Assembly (NCBI RefSeq): GCF_000960475.2
Contig: NZ_JZDQ02000005.1
Span: forward strand, 122,724-186,723
Length of the DNA stretch: 64,000 bases
Reading direction: 5' to 3'
Source: Nocardioides luteus
GTDB lineage: Bacteria; Actinomycetota; Actinomycetes; Propionibacteriales; Nocardioidaceae
The notes under the pieces were generated by a model that saw only the letters and a list, made by a program, of their open reading frames with translations, was not told where the DNA came from and did not search any database. A program made the position numbers and the translations under genes. The stretch's first letter is position 1. Every line of letters starts with the position of its first letter. This document shows, piece after piece, positions 24,361-33,044 of this stretch.

Positions 24361-25889
24361 CGGCTCGCCTTCCGGCTGCCGTACGGCGTCGGGGTCAGTA
24401 GCGGGGCGAGCTCGACGGCGTTGGGGACCGCGATGCCGCTCATCTCGGTGCGGACCTGCTCGCGGTAGCCGACGGAGTTGTAGGCGCAGAACGGGATCAG
24501 GCGTCCGTCGGGCGTGATCTCCTCGACGCAGCACTTCATCAGCTGACGTACGTTGAGGGTGTAGGGGTCGAGGAAGTCCTGCACCACGATCATGAACGCG
24601 TTCTCGGTGATGTCGGCCAGTGCCTCGGGGAGATTGACGCCGCAGGCGTCGACGCAGTCGAGCGCCTCGGCGACCTGGCGCAGTCGGGTGTCGTTGGTCG
24701 CCGTCCCGATGAAGGCGGAGGCGCTCCACAGCTTCTCGAGCGCTTCGCGAATCGAGGGGTCGGGGATGACGCGGTTGGCGACGTAGTCGAGATGGTCCTC
24801 CACGGTGAGCAGCCGGGGGATCGGCACCAGCCCGAAGTCGGGGTCGTCGGGATGACCCTGGGTGAGCAGGTACGTGATCGAGCGGCAGGTGGGCGCACAA
24901 CACGGCACCGGGAAGAAGTCATCGGTGCGGAACCACTGCGGGAGCTGCTCGGCGATCGCGTGCAGCACGTCCGAGTTCGTCAACCGGGTGAGCGGGTCGA
25001 ACTCCACATGCCGGCCCGAATGGGTCACGGGCTGGAAGGCGACCGAGCGGACCGCGGGGTGGACCAGCCCGGTGCGGATGATCGGCCCGATCTCGTGCTC
25101 GTTGAGGCCCTTCTCCACCGCAGCTACCAGCGTGACGGTCAACCCGGCCTCGGCGCAGTTGTCCAGCGCCCGCTGCTTGATCGTGCGCAAGTCGCGGCCG
25201 CGCAGTGCCAGATGTGTCTCGGCGTCGAGACCGTCGAACTGGAGGTACACATTGACGCTCTTACCCGGGCGGTTGCGCGCCCCGAGCTCCTGGGCGAAGG
25301 CTCTGTCCGAGGCCAGGCGTACGCCGTTGGTGTTCAGGTTCACCGCCCCGATCGGCCGCTGCTGTGCCAGGTCGACCATGGCCAGGATGTCGGGGTGGAT
25401 GGTCGGCTCACCACCCGAGAGCATCACCACCTCCGGTTCCCCCTCGGCGGCGACGAACGCGTCGAGCATCGTGGCGCATTGGTCGACAGTGATCGAGTAG
25501 CCGTCTGGCCCGTTGGCCCGAGGGCTGCCGGAGTCCGCGAAGCAGATCGGGCAGTCCAGGTTGCACCCGGTGTTGACCTCGATGATCCCCAGGCAGGCGT
25601 GCTGCTTGTGCTCGGGACACAAGCCGCAGTCGCTGGGGCACCCGTCGACCACCTCGGTCTGGGTCTGCAGCGGTCGGGTGCCCGGCTTGTTGAACCGCTG
25701 AGCCGCGACGTACATGTCCGCATCGCCGTAGACCCGGGCCTCGAACACACCATGCTCGGAGCAACGTTTGCGCAGGTAGACCGCCCCATCGCGGGCGTTC
25801 ACCTCCGCGTCGACCGTCTGCTTGCACACCGGACAGATCGACCGCGTCAGCTCCAGGAAGACCTCGTCGCGATCACGGGATGTCGTCAT
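24357..25889 (-). CDS. Radical SAM enzyme related to the MJ0619/Tes (tetraether synthase) family
   Basis: Encodes 510 residues. Two CX3CX2C clusters are present: Cys84/88/91 (CPSDCGLC) and Cys109/113/116 (CNLDCPIC). An N-terminal rubredoxin-like set (CPVC at 19-22 and C43 in RCSEHG) and a C-terminal block (CCVEEITPDGRLIPFCAYN) are also seen. This architecture is that of the archaeal MJ0619 family, which includes the lipid-crosslinking enzyme Tes and a pterin-methylating member. Bacterial members are largely uncharacterised. It would generate a 5'-deoxyadenosyl radical to activate C-H bonds of a hydrophobic substrate. It is first in a coupled operon with a methyltransferase and an SRPBCC protein. 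Confidence 0.8.
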   Translation of the reverse strand: MTTSRDRDEVFLELTRSICPVCKQTVDAEVNARDGAVYLRKRCSEHGVFEARVYGDADMYVAAQRFNKPGTRPLQTQTEVVDGCPSDCGLCPEHKQHACLGIIEVNTGCNLDCPICFADSGSPRANGPDGYSITVDQCATMLDAFVAAEGEPEVVMLSGGEPTIHPDILAMVDLAQQRPIGAVNLNTNGVRLASDRAFAQELGARNRPGKSVNVYLQFDGLDAETHLALRGRDLRTIKQRALDNCAEAGLTVTLVAAVEKGLNEHEIGPIIRTGLVHPAVRSVAFQPVTHSGRHVEFDPLTRLTNSDVLHAIAEQLPQWFRTDDFFPVPCCAPTCRSITYLLTQGHPDDPDFGLVPIPRLLTVEDHLDYVANRVIPDPSIREALEKLWSASAFIGTATNDTRLRQVAEALDCVDACGVNLPEALADITENAFMIVVQDFLDPYTLNVRQLMKCCVEEITPDGRLIPFCAYNSVGYREQVRTEMSGIAVPNAVELAPLLTPTPYGSRKASR

Positions 25890-26147
25890 GGGAGCGACGC
25901 TACGCCCGGTCGCGCGACGACAACGTGTGCTCGCTTACAGTCAGGGAAGTCGCTTTGAATCAGGCGCCGAGGGCGCCTGGGTTGCCATGCGCGAAATGGG
26001 TCGCCGCGCATCCATTCCGTGCCGCAGGCCTCGCGCTCGACGGCGATGTTGCCGTCGGTCCGATCGCGAGGGCGCTCGATCTCACTGCAGGGGGCACTTC
26101 ATGCACGCTCCTGAGGCATGTCCGAGTGGTCACACCCCAGCTTACCT

Positions 26148-26564
26148 TCACGTAACGGTAGGGTTGGCGGTCGCCTTGTGGCGCTCGACCTCTGTGCTGA
26201 GCTCGGCGGCGAACTCCTCGGCGATCGTCAACTGCCGCCGCACGGCCTCGACCCGGGCATTGGCGGCCTCGTGGAACATCTCGAGTCGGCCGACGAGATC
26301 GGCGCGGGCCTCGGGGTCGGGGCCGGCCTCGATGGCGTCGAGCACACTGAGGAGATCCTTGGATTCCTCCAGGCTGAACTCCAGCGGCTTCATCCGCTTG
26401 ATCAACTGCAGTCGGGCGACGTTCTCCTCGGTGTAGAGCCGGAAACCGCCGGTCGAGCGTGCCGAGGGGACGACCAGTCCCATCTCCTCGTAGTAGCGGA
26501 TCGTCCTGAGGCTCAAGCCCGTCTGCTCGGCGACCTCGCCGATCTGCATGTGCCGCTGTGTCAT
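26148..26564 (-). CDS. MerR-family transcriptional regulator
   Basis: About 138 residues from ATG 26564. The MerR helix-turn-helix is clear (QIGEVAEQTGLSLRTIRYYEEMGLV), followed by the wing (GFRLYTEENVARLQLIKRM) and a long dimerisation helix. No metal-binding cysteines are seen in the C-terminal part, so the inducer is not an obvious metal. It is divergent from the SulP transporter. A strong palindrome at 26667-26692 lies between the two starts, in the position expected for MerR control of the transporter promoter. Confidence 0.88.
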   Translation of the reverse strand: MTQRHMQIGEVAEQTGLSLRTIRYYEEMGLVVPSARSTGGFRLYTEENVARLQLIKRMKPLEFSLEESKDLLSVLDAIEAGPDPEARADLVGRLEMFHEAANARVEAVRRQLTIAEEFAAELSTEVERHKATANPTVT

Positions 26565-26666
26565 GGACCGTCCCAACCTGGTTGGCCGTATCGGCCGAGT
26601 CTATCCGGGGTTCATCGGTGCCCCCGCGTGGTCAAGGTCACTGCCGAGAGCAAGTTCTCGATGTCA

Positions 26667-26692
26667 ACTCTACCCTTCCGTAAGGGTAGAGT
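26667..26692. promoter_or_regulatory. Probable MerR operator upstream of the SulP gene
   Basis: Perfect 11-base arms (ACTCTACCCTT and AAGGGTAGAGT) are separated by 4 bases, giving a 26-base palindrome. It lies between the divergent merR-type and SulP genes. MerR proteins typically bind such long dyads between promoter elements, although no clear -35/-10 pair was recognised here. Confidence 0.75.
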
Positions 26693-26838
26693 GCGGGGTG
26701 TGGCCCGAGTGTGTTACGCACGCCATCGGGCCGCACCAACAGACTTTCCTGGGGTCGGAATCGACGCCGCAGGCGCATCGTCGCGCCCGGAGCCACGATT
26801 CGACCAATTCGCCCCCTTCGTCACTGCTTGGAGTCGCC

Positions 26839-28347
26839 TTGTCCACCCATGCCGTCTCGCCGCCCGTAGGCGCGTCCAAGGACTCGGTACGCGCCGTCCT
26901 GAGGAGCCCTTCGCTGCTGCGCCGCGAGGTCATCGCCGGCCTCGTCGTCGCACTCGCGCTGATCCCCGAGGCGATCTCCTTCTCCATCCTGGCCGGCGTC
27001 GACCCTCGCCTGGGCCTGTTCGCGTCGTTCACCATGGCCGTCTCGATCGCCTTCCTCGGCGGCCGCCCGGCGATGATCTCCGCAGCCACCGGCGCAGTCG
27101 CGCTGGTTGTTGCCCCGGTCGCACTCAACTACGGTGTCGACTACCTCGTCGCCACCGTCATCCTGGCCGGCGTGTTCCAGGTCATCCTGGGCGTCGCCGG
27201 TGCGGCTCGGCTGATGCGGTTCATCCCGCGCTCGGTGATGGTCGGCTTCGTCAACGCGCTCGCGATCCTCATCTTCGAGGCCCAGATCCACCACATGGTG
27301 CACGTGCCGTGGATGGTCTACCTCTTCATCGCCGTCGGCCTCGGCATCATCGTCGCAACCCCGAAGATCACCAAGATCGTCCCCGGCCCGCTGGTCGCCA
27401 TCGTGGTCCTCACCGGCGCCGCGCTTGTCGGCGGCTTCGACCTGCCGAACGTGAGCGACCAGGGAGACCTGCCCAACAGCCTCCCCGCCCGCTTCTTCCC
27501 GAACGTTCCGCTGACGTTCGAGACCTTCCAGATCATCGCCCCGTACGCCCTCGCGATGGCCCTGGTCGGCCTGCTCGAGTCACTGCTGACAGCCAAGCTC
27601 GTCGACGACATCACCGACACCCACTCCAACAAGACGCGCGAGGCCTGGGGCCAGGGCGCCGCCAACGTCATCACCGGCTTCTTCGGCGGCATGGGTGGCT
27701 GCGCCATGATCGGTCAGACGATGATCAACGTGAAGGCCTCCGGCGCCCGTACGCGCGTCTCGACGTTCATGGCCGGCGTGCTCCTCCTCGTCCTGGTCGT
27801 CGGCCTCGGCGACATCGTCGGCCAGATCCCGATGGCAGCACTGGTCGCGGTGATGATCATCGTCTCGGTCGGCACCTTCGACTGGCACTCACTGCGGATG
27901 ATCCGCACCATGCCCAAGTCCGAGACCACCGTGATGGTCACCACCGTGGTCGTCGTCGTCGCCACCCACAACCTCGCCATCGGCGTCGCGGTCGGCGTGC
28001 TGGTCGCGATGGTGCTCTTCGCCCGCCGCGTGGCCCACCTGGTCAACGTCGAGCGTGAGCTGATCGAGCGCCCCGACGGCAGCACCTACGCCCACTACAC
28101 GGTCACCGGCGAGCTCTTCTTCGCCTCCAGCAACGACCTCTACTCCCAGTTCGAGTACGCCGACGACCCCGACGAGATCCTCGTCGACCTGACCCACTCC
28201 CACATCTGGGACGCCTCCACCGTCGCCGCACTCGACGGCGTCACCAACAAGTACGCCCACAAAGGCAAACAGGTCGAGATCATCGGCCTCAACGACCCCA
28301 GCGCACACATCCACGGCAGACTCACCGGACAGCTCGCCTCCCACTGA
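26839..28347 (+). CDS. SulP-family inorganic anion transporter with STAS domain
   Basis: About 502 residues. The SLC26/SulP transmembrane core has the motif region LRREVIAGLVVALALIPEAI near the start, then GRPAMISAATGAVALVVAP and GGMGGCAMIGQTMINVKASG. A C-terminal cytoplasmic STAS domain covers about residues 410-500. SulP proteins carry sulfate, bicarbonate or similar anions. Which one cannot be told from sequence. The TTG at 26839 is chosen because it follows a TTGGAG ribosome-binding sequence and gives the expected short N-terminus. A GTG at 26698 would add an unlikely tail. Confidence 0.88.
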   Translation: MSTHAVSPPVGASKDSVRAVLRSPSLLRREVIAGLVVALALIPEAISFSILAGVDPRLGLFASFTMAVSIAFLGGRPAMISAATGAVALVVAPVALNYGVDYLVATVILAGVFQVILGVAGAARLMRFIPRSVMVGFVNALAILIFEAQIHHMVHVPWMVYLFIAVGLGIIVATPKITKIVPGPLVAIVVLTGAALVGGFDLPNVSDQGDLPNSLPARFFPNVPLTFETFQIIAPYALAMALVGLLESLLTAKLVDDITDTHSNKTREAWGQGAANVITGFFGGMGGCAMIGQTMINVKASGARTRVSTFMAGVLLLVLVVGLGDIVGQIPMAALVAVMIIVSVGTFDWHSLRMIRTMPKSETTVMVTTVVVVVATHNLAIGVAVGVLVAMVLFARRVAHLVNVERELIERPDGSTYAHYTVTGELFFASSNDLYSQFEYADDPDEILVDLTHSHIWDASTVAALDGVTNKYAHKGKQVEIIGLNDPSAHIHGRLTGQLASH

Positions 28348-28527
28348 GTCGCGACCAGGGATCGCTTTTGTGCGGACGGTCCGCTCATACTCTGTAAACG
28401 GCTCTTCATGATCCGGGGTTTAGTTGCGGTTTTTATATGATGGTTGCGGTCTGTACGGTGGGCTGTCCTTCGTTGTGTTCGGGGTCAGGCCCTGACGCCA
28501 TGCCCGCCACAGGGTGTCGACTCGTCA

Positions 28528-29946
28528 TCAGCCGGCTCTCGAACGAGGGTCGCGCGGCCGAGCGGTTGCAGCGTGCGGCGAGACAGCTGGGACGTGCCCC
28601 GGACCTTGACCGCGTACTCGCCTTCCTGGCCGGCTCCAATTGCGGAGTCGCGGCCTGCGAGGGCCTGCAAGGCGACCGCCGGAGCGGGTCCGCCAATGCT
28701 GCGGGACGAAGGGAATCGCCGGGACCCGGGCTGATCCGCTGCCAGCCGCACGGGCGGCGGCGATGGCCGGCGCGGAGAGGAGCAGGGCAGTAGCGGCGAC
28801 GCAGATGCCTGTGATCAGCACACCGACGGACGGCGTCAACAGCACCATCGCGCCTCCGGCCAGGAGCGGGCCGAGGAACTGCCCACCGAGGAGGAAGCTG
28901 TTGGCAACACCGACATAACCGGCGCGTTCGTGTTGGCCCGCCCTCTGGGACGCGTACAACAGCAGCGACTGAGCCAACGCCGCGAAGCAGAAGCCCTGGA
29001 TGAATCGCAGCGGCACCAGCGCCGGCAGCCAGCCCACAGCCGCCTGGGCGAGCACCGTCACCGCAGTGATCCCGCTCGCGATGACGAGCGTGCGCAGCGG
29101 GAGGCCGGTCCTGTCGTTGACCCTGCCCCACCACAGGGAGCCGACCAGAGTGCCACCCCACATCACCGCATGGAGTCCGCCCACCCACGGCCCGGCTTGC
29201 TGGGGCTCAGCCACCAGCTCGGTGACGAAGCCGGCATAGATCGGGATCAGCCCATAGACGCCGAAGAAGGCCAGGAAACCTCCGGCCAGCGGGATCCAAC
29301 CGATCCGGGCGCCTACCGATACGAGGCCGGCACGTACAGGTTCTGCCCCCGCCGGCGACCGCCGCGCATCGTGGGGGTTTCGTAGCCGAACCACGCAGAC
29401 GGCGCCGAGCAGCAGTGCCGCGAGGGCGATCCCGATCAGCAGCGGTCGGAGGTCTCCCGTCGCCACCAGCATGCCGCCCGCGACCGGCCCGGCCAGAGCA
29501 CCGGCGGCGGTGGCGCTGTAGGAGCGGCCCAATGCGCGCCCGCGACTGCCCTCGGAGGCAGCCGATCCCACGTACGCAGCGGCAGCCTCGACCACGCCTC
29601 CGAACGTGCCTTGCACGATCCGTGCGGCCAGCAGGCCGAGTGGGCTGCCGGCAGCGGCCATCAGCGCCATCGCCAGGCACAGGCCCAGGAGGGCGCGGAC
29701 CACCATCCACTTGGGACCGATGCGGTCACCCAGTCGGCCCCACAACGGCGTGGTGATCGCCAGCGGGAGGGCGGGGGCCGCGATCGCGGCCCCCGCCCAG
29801 ACCCCGACGGTGGCATCGGAGGCACCGAGTGAGGCCATGTACAGCGGCATGATCGGCACCAGCGCCATCAACCCGGCGGTGTTGACGAACTGGGAGATCC
29901 ACAGCAGACCCATGTCCGTCCGCCGCAGGACTGGTTGCTCTCTCAT
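28528..29946 (-). CDS. MFS exporter coupled to the SbnA-like gene
   Basis: About 472 residues from ATG 29946. Twelve hydrophobic segments are expected, beginning with MGLLWISQFVNTAGLMALVP and MFS motif A (LWGRLGDRIGPKWMVV). The last 70 residues are a Pro/Arg-rich tail with no membrane segment, so the true C-terminus may lie earlier or the stop may have been lost. The ATG overlaps the stop of the SbnA-like gene (ATGA at 29943-29946), which strongly suggests that it exports the product made with that enzyme. Confidence 0.85.
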   Translation of the reverse strand: MREQPVLRRTDMGLLWISQFVNTAGLMALVPIMPLYMASLGASDATVGVWAGAAIAAPALPLAITTPLWGRLGDRIGPKWMVVRALLGLCLAMALMAAAGSPLGLLAARIVQGTFGGVVEAAAAYVGSAASEGSRGRALGRSYSATAAGALAGPVAGGMLVATGDLRPLLIGIALAALLLGAVCVVRLRNPHDARRSPAGAEPVRAGLVSVGARIGWIPLAGGFLAFFGVYGLIPIYAGFVTELVAEPQQAGPWVGGLHAVMWGGTLVGSLWWGRVNDRTGLPLRTLVIASGITAVTVLAQAAVGWLPALVPLRFIQGFCFAALAQSLLLYASQRAGQHERAGYVGVANSFLLGGQFLGPLLAGGAMVLLTPSVGVLITGICVAATALLLSAPAIAAARAAGSGSARVPAIPFVPQHWRTRSGGRLAGPRRPRLRNWSRPGRRVRGQGPGHVPAVSPHAATARPRDPRSRAG

Positions 29947-30944
29947 GCCCGGGTGGAGACATCCAGTCGCTGACCTGCCACCCCGCCAACCGTGGAGACC
30001 ATCTCGAGCCACTGGTCGTCATAGACCAGATCGAGATACCTCTCCCCGCGGTCCGGCAGCACGGTCAGGATGCGACTCCCGACCGGTGTGGTCGGCAGGA
30101 ACTGGGTGATGGCTGCGATCACCGCCCCCGAGGATCCGCCACCGAGGACACCCTCGGTGGCAACCAGATGTCGGCAGCCCAGCGCAGCTCGGGCATCGTC
30201 GACGTGGACCACATGGTCGATCTCCCCGCGGCTGAGCAGCTCCGGCACGCGGCTCGCTCCGTAGCCAGGAATCTCACGCGGCGCCGCAGGCGTGCCGAAG
30301 ATGACCGACCCGACGGCATCGACAGCCACCACCTGCATCGCGGAATACCGCTCCCGAAGCCGCCTGGCCAGTCCCAGGATCGAACCGGTGGTGGAGACCG
30401 CCGCCACCAGGTAGTCCACCGGGGTCTGGATCGCGTCGAGGACCTCGCGGCCGCTGGTCTCGTAGTAGGCGCGCCAGTTGAGATCGTTGGCGTACTGGTT
30501 GACCCACACACTGTCCGGGCTGGATTCCGCCAGTTCCCTGGCACGCCGGACCCGGGTCTGCAGATAACCGCCACTCTCGTCACGCTCGGTCACCAGGTCC
30601 ACCTCGGCACCTACTGCCCTCAGTAGCCGAAGGTTGGTCGAGGTGGTCTTCGGGTCGACCACCGCGGTGAACGCCAGCCCGTGGAGTCCGGCCATCGTCG
30701 CCAGGGCGACACCGAGATTCCCCGAGGTGCTCTCGACGAGCCGCATCCCAGGTCGCAGGTCGCCGGAGGCAAGTCCGGATTCGATGATGAAGCGCGCCGG
30801 CCTGTCCTTCATGCTCCCTGCGGGGTTGAGCATCTCGAGCTTCGCAATCACCTCGCGGTCGGGGTCCGGGAAGCAACGTCCCAGCCGGAGCAACGGCGTA
30901 TCGCCGACGCACGTCGTCAGGGAGTCGTGGATGTTTTCGGGCAT
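29943..30944 (-). CDS. sbnA: SbnA-like PLP-dependent synthase (cysteine-synthase fold)
   Basis: Encodes 333 residues. The PLP lysine is in NPAGSMKDRPARFI, the substrate loop is ESTSGNLGVALA and the phosphate-binding loop is GGGSSGAV. The start DTPLLRL and the length match SbnA, which condenses O-phosphoserine and glutamate to N-(2-amino-2-carboxyethyl)-glutamate, a precursor of 2,3-diaminopropionate in siderophores and antibiotics. A cysteine synthase or cystathionine synthase role cannot be excluded. The partner dehydrogenase SbnB is not seen. It is translationally coupled to an MFS exporter, consistent with a small secreted metabolite. Confidence 0.75.
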   Translation of the reverse strand: MPENIHDSLTTCVGDTPLLRLGRCFPDPDREVIAKLEMLNPAGSMKDRPARFIIESGLASGDLRPGMRLVESTSGNLGVALATMAGLHGLAFTAVVDPKTTSTNLRLLRAVGAEVDLVTERDESGGYLQTRVRRARELAESSPDSVWVNQYANDLNWRAYYETSGREVLDAIQTPVDYLVAAVSTTGSILGLARRLRERYSAMQVVAVDAVGSVIFGTPAAPREIPGYGASRVPELLSRGEIDHVVHVDDARAALGCRHLVATEGVLGGGSSGAVIAAITQFLPTTPVGSRILTVLPDRGERYLDLVYDDQWLEMVSTVGGVAGQRLDVSTRA

Positions 30945-31019
30945 GCCAAAGTTCCTTCGTTCATGAAGTCGAAAAGTGCTGGAGGAGGAATAGAAGGGTG
31001 TCGCCAGGACCCCTGGCTC

Positions 31020-31442
31020 CTAGACCTGCTGCACTCCGAGTTCGCGAACGAGATGAGGCGTGCTCCGTGGCTGACCCACAGGCCCTTGGGACCGGATGAG
31101 TCCCTCGGGACGCGGGAGGACCCACAGGCAGCCCAGCGCAGGCACCAATGCTGAGGCTGTGACTCCGAGACGCGACTGGGTGACCTCGCCGCACTCCACC
31201 TCGTCATGGGGATGGTCGACCGTCAGCACATCCACGACATCGGCGGCTGAGGGTGTCGACGACTCTGTCACCGACTCGACAACACCATGGCCGGAATCAC
31301 CGTGGTGTCCGCTGTGCATGCTCAGCAGGTGCACCGCGAACACGATTGCGGCCACCAAGGCCACCACCACACGCGGACGGCCCCCGGAGAACGGGAAGCG
31401 ACGAAAACGGTGAGAGAACACCGCGTTGGCTCCCGAGACCAT
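31020..31442 (-). CDS. Small His-rich membrane protein, DUF6153-like
   Basis: Encodes 140 residues. One hydrophobic segment (VVVALVAAIVFAVHLLSM) is followed by a His/Gly-rich stretch (HSGHHGDSGHG) and ends PHLVRELGVQQV. This layout resembles small actinobacterial DUF6153 membrane proteins, whose function is unknown, although His-rich loops often suggest metal binding. AAGGGGGCG just upstream of ATG 31442 supports the start. It is divergent from a histidine-bearing membrane gene at 31752, which suggests a shared intergenic promoter region. Confidence 0.6.
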   Translation of the reverse strand: MVSGANAVFSHRFRRFPFSGGRPRVVVALVAAIVFAVHLLSMHSGHHGDSGHGVVESVTESSTPSAADVVDVLTVDHPHDEVECGEVTQSRLGVTASALVPALGCLWVLPRPEGLIRSQGPVGQPRSTPHLVRELGVQQV

Positions 31443-31751
31443 ACGCCCCCTTGCGTCGTCATCCTCAACAGTCCGGCGCGGCTCAAGTTAGCAGCCGATC
31501 CTGAAGAAACCCTGACACCACGATGTGTCCTATCGTGGCGTCTACGACGGCGAGCAGCTCATGCGGGGCACAACCTCGACATGTCATCAAGGACACACAC
31601 CACCGTGCCGTTCTTCCAGATTTGGCCGGTCGGGGTCGACCTCCCGATCTCAAGTCCCTGACAGGCTGCACCCATCGACCACGGTTACCGATGATGATCC
31701 CGTCGGGGTCCACATGCGGAGATGTGAGCGGCGATCTGTCAGGATCGCGGT
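31443..31751. other. Divergent intergenic region
   Basis: About 310 bases between two divergently read membrane-protein genes. It should carry their promoters. I recognised no convincing palindrome, riboswitch or small gene in it. Confidence 0.4.
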
Positions 31752-32461
31752 GTGGGTGATCTGCATGCCGGCATCGGCCTGCGGCTTGCGCGCGGTGTCG
31801 TCACCGCCGTCGTGGCCGTGGGAATCGGTGTGCTTTGCCACGTCTGGGCCGGCGGGCTGTTGCCCTCCGTGCCCTGGTTGGTCGCCGTCTTCGCGGGGGT
31901 TGCGGTCGTCACCATCGCTGCGATGGGGATTCCGGTCGGCGCGCTCCGAGCGATGGTGTTGGTCGGCGGGGGCCAGTTCGTGACTCACGCGATGCTCACC
32001 GCGCTCGCCGGTCACAGTGGTGACCACGAGCATCATCATTCGCCGGCGGACGTGGTCGTTGGCTCCGTTCAGGCTACCGACGCATCCGGAGTCGGCAGGC
32101 AGGGCTCGCTCTATGACCTGTCGATGACGCCGACACCCCGGGGACTGCGCCGCATTGGCTCTCGCGCATCATCGAGGACTTCACAGGACCGCATCTGGCG
32201 ATGGCGCTAGGACATCTTCTAGGTGCATTGCTCGTGGCGTGGTGGCTCGCGCAGGGGGAGAAGGCGCTGTGGCGGCTCGTCCTGCTGGTGGCCGCAGTCG
32301 CTGTCGGAGGTCTCGGCGCGCTGATAGCGCGCAGCAACCTCTCGCCGATCGAGACACGATTCCCCGCTGCGCCTGCGGCTCTGCCGACCCGACCACGCCT
32401 CCACCTGGCACCTCTGACCGGCGGCGTGGCCCGTCGTGGTCCGCCTGTCGTCGTGATCTGA
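31752..32461 (+). pseudogene. Polytopic membrane protein with an apparent frameshift
   Basis: The first part (frame from 31752) encodes about four hydrophobic segments and a His-rich loop (GHSGDHEHHHSPAD). Around 32114-32120 the coding signal moves to another frame, consistent with one missing base. The second part continues DADTPGTAPHWLSRIIEDF and GPHLAMALGHLLGALLVAWW with two further segments, ending at 32461. Read together they make a single protein of about 235 residues, similar to uncharacterised actinobacterial membrane proteins encoded with copper- or cupredoxin-type genes. Either half alone is implausible. Confidence 0.6.
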
Positions 32462-32575
32462 CCCTCCCCCCTCGTCCGGTTGCGGACGAGTGCTCGCCGC
32501 GCCGGGTGCACGCCATGCGACCTCTCGCGGCGCACGCGAGCGACCCTTCGGACACGACTCACGAGAGAGGCACCC

Positions 32576-33043
32576 ATGCCTTCGTTCCACCGCCCCTTCG
32601 GGCGAATCAGCGCCACCGCCGCTGTGACCTTCACGCTCGCCCTCGTCCTCGCCGCGTGCGGGAGCACCGGTGAGGATGCCGCGCCAACCGCAGAACCGAG
32701 CGACGCGACGACGTCGGTGACCCCTTCGGCGGCCACCTCGTCCGGCGCGCTGGCCGGCACTGCGCCCGAGTCAACCGATCGCGGGCCGCTCCTCACGGTC
32801 ACGATCAACGGGGAGGAGGTATCGCCCAACGTCGAGGAATTCGAGCTCGGCACCGGAGAGAAGCTCTTGGTCGAGGTCGACTCCGACCGGGCCGGAGAGT
32901 TGCACGTCCACTCCGCCCCGGAGCAGTTCATCGAGTTCGCCGCCGGGACCACCAACACCGAGATCGTCGTGAACACGCCAGGCACCGTCGAGGTCGAGGA
33001 TCACGAGACCAGCGCTGTCGTCGCCATCATCGAGGTCCGCTGA
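32576..33043 (+). CDS. Cupredoxin-like exported lipoprotein
   Basis: Encodes 155 residues from ATG 32576. A signal peptide ends in a lipobox (LVLAAC) near residue 25, followed by a Thr/Ser/Ala-rich linker. The C-terminal 90 residues look like a small beta-sandwich (LTVTINGEEVSP, ELHVHSAPEQFIEF, GTVEVEDHETSAVV) of the kind found in cupredoxin-related lipoproteins. The usual copper-binding cysteine is absent and only histidines are available, so metal binding is uncertain. It lies one base from the next gene, a polytopic membrane protein, and is probably in the same operon. Confidence 0.75.
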   Translation: MPSFHRPFGRISATAAVTFTLALVLAACGSTGEDAAPTAEPSDATTSVTPSAATSSGALAGTAPESTDRGPLLTVTINGEEVSPNVEEFELGTGEKLLVEVDSDRAGELHVHSAPEQFIEFAAGTTNTEIVVNTPGTVEVEDHETSAVVAIIEVR

Positions 33044-33044
33044 C

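Noticed and set aside
26139..26160. A second MerR-like partial dyad (TACC...GGTA) at the end of the MerR gene
   Set aside because: The arms match at few positions and it overlaps the stop codon; too weak to call.
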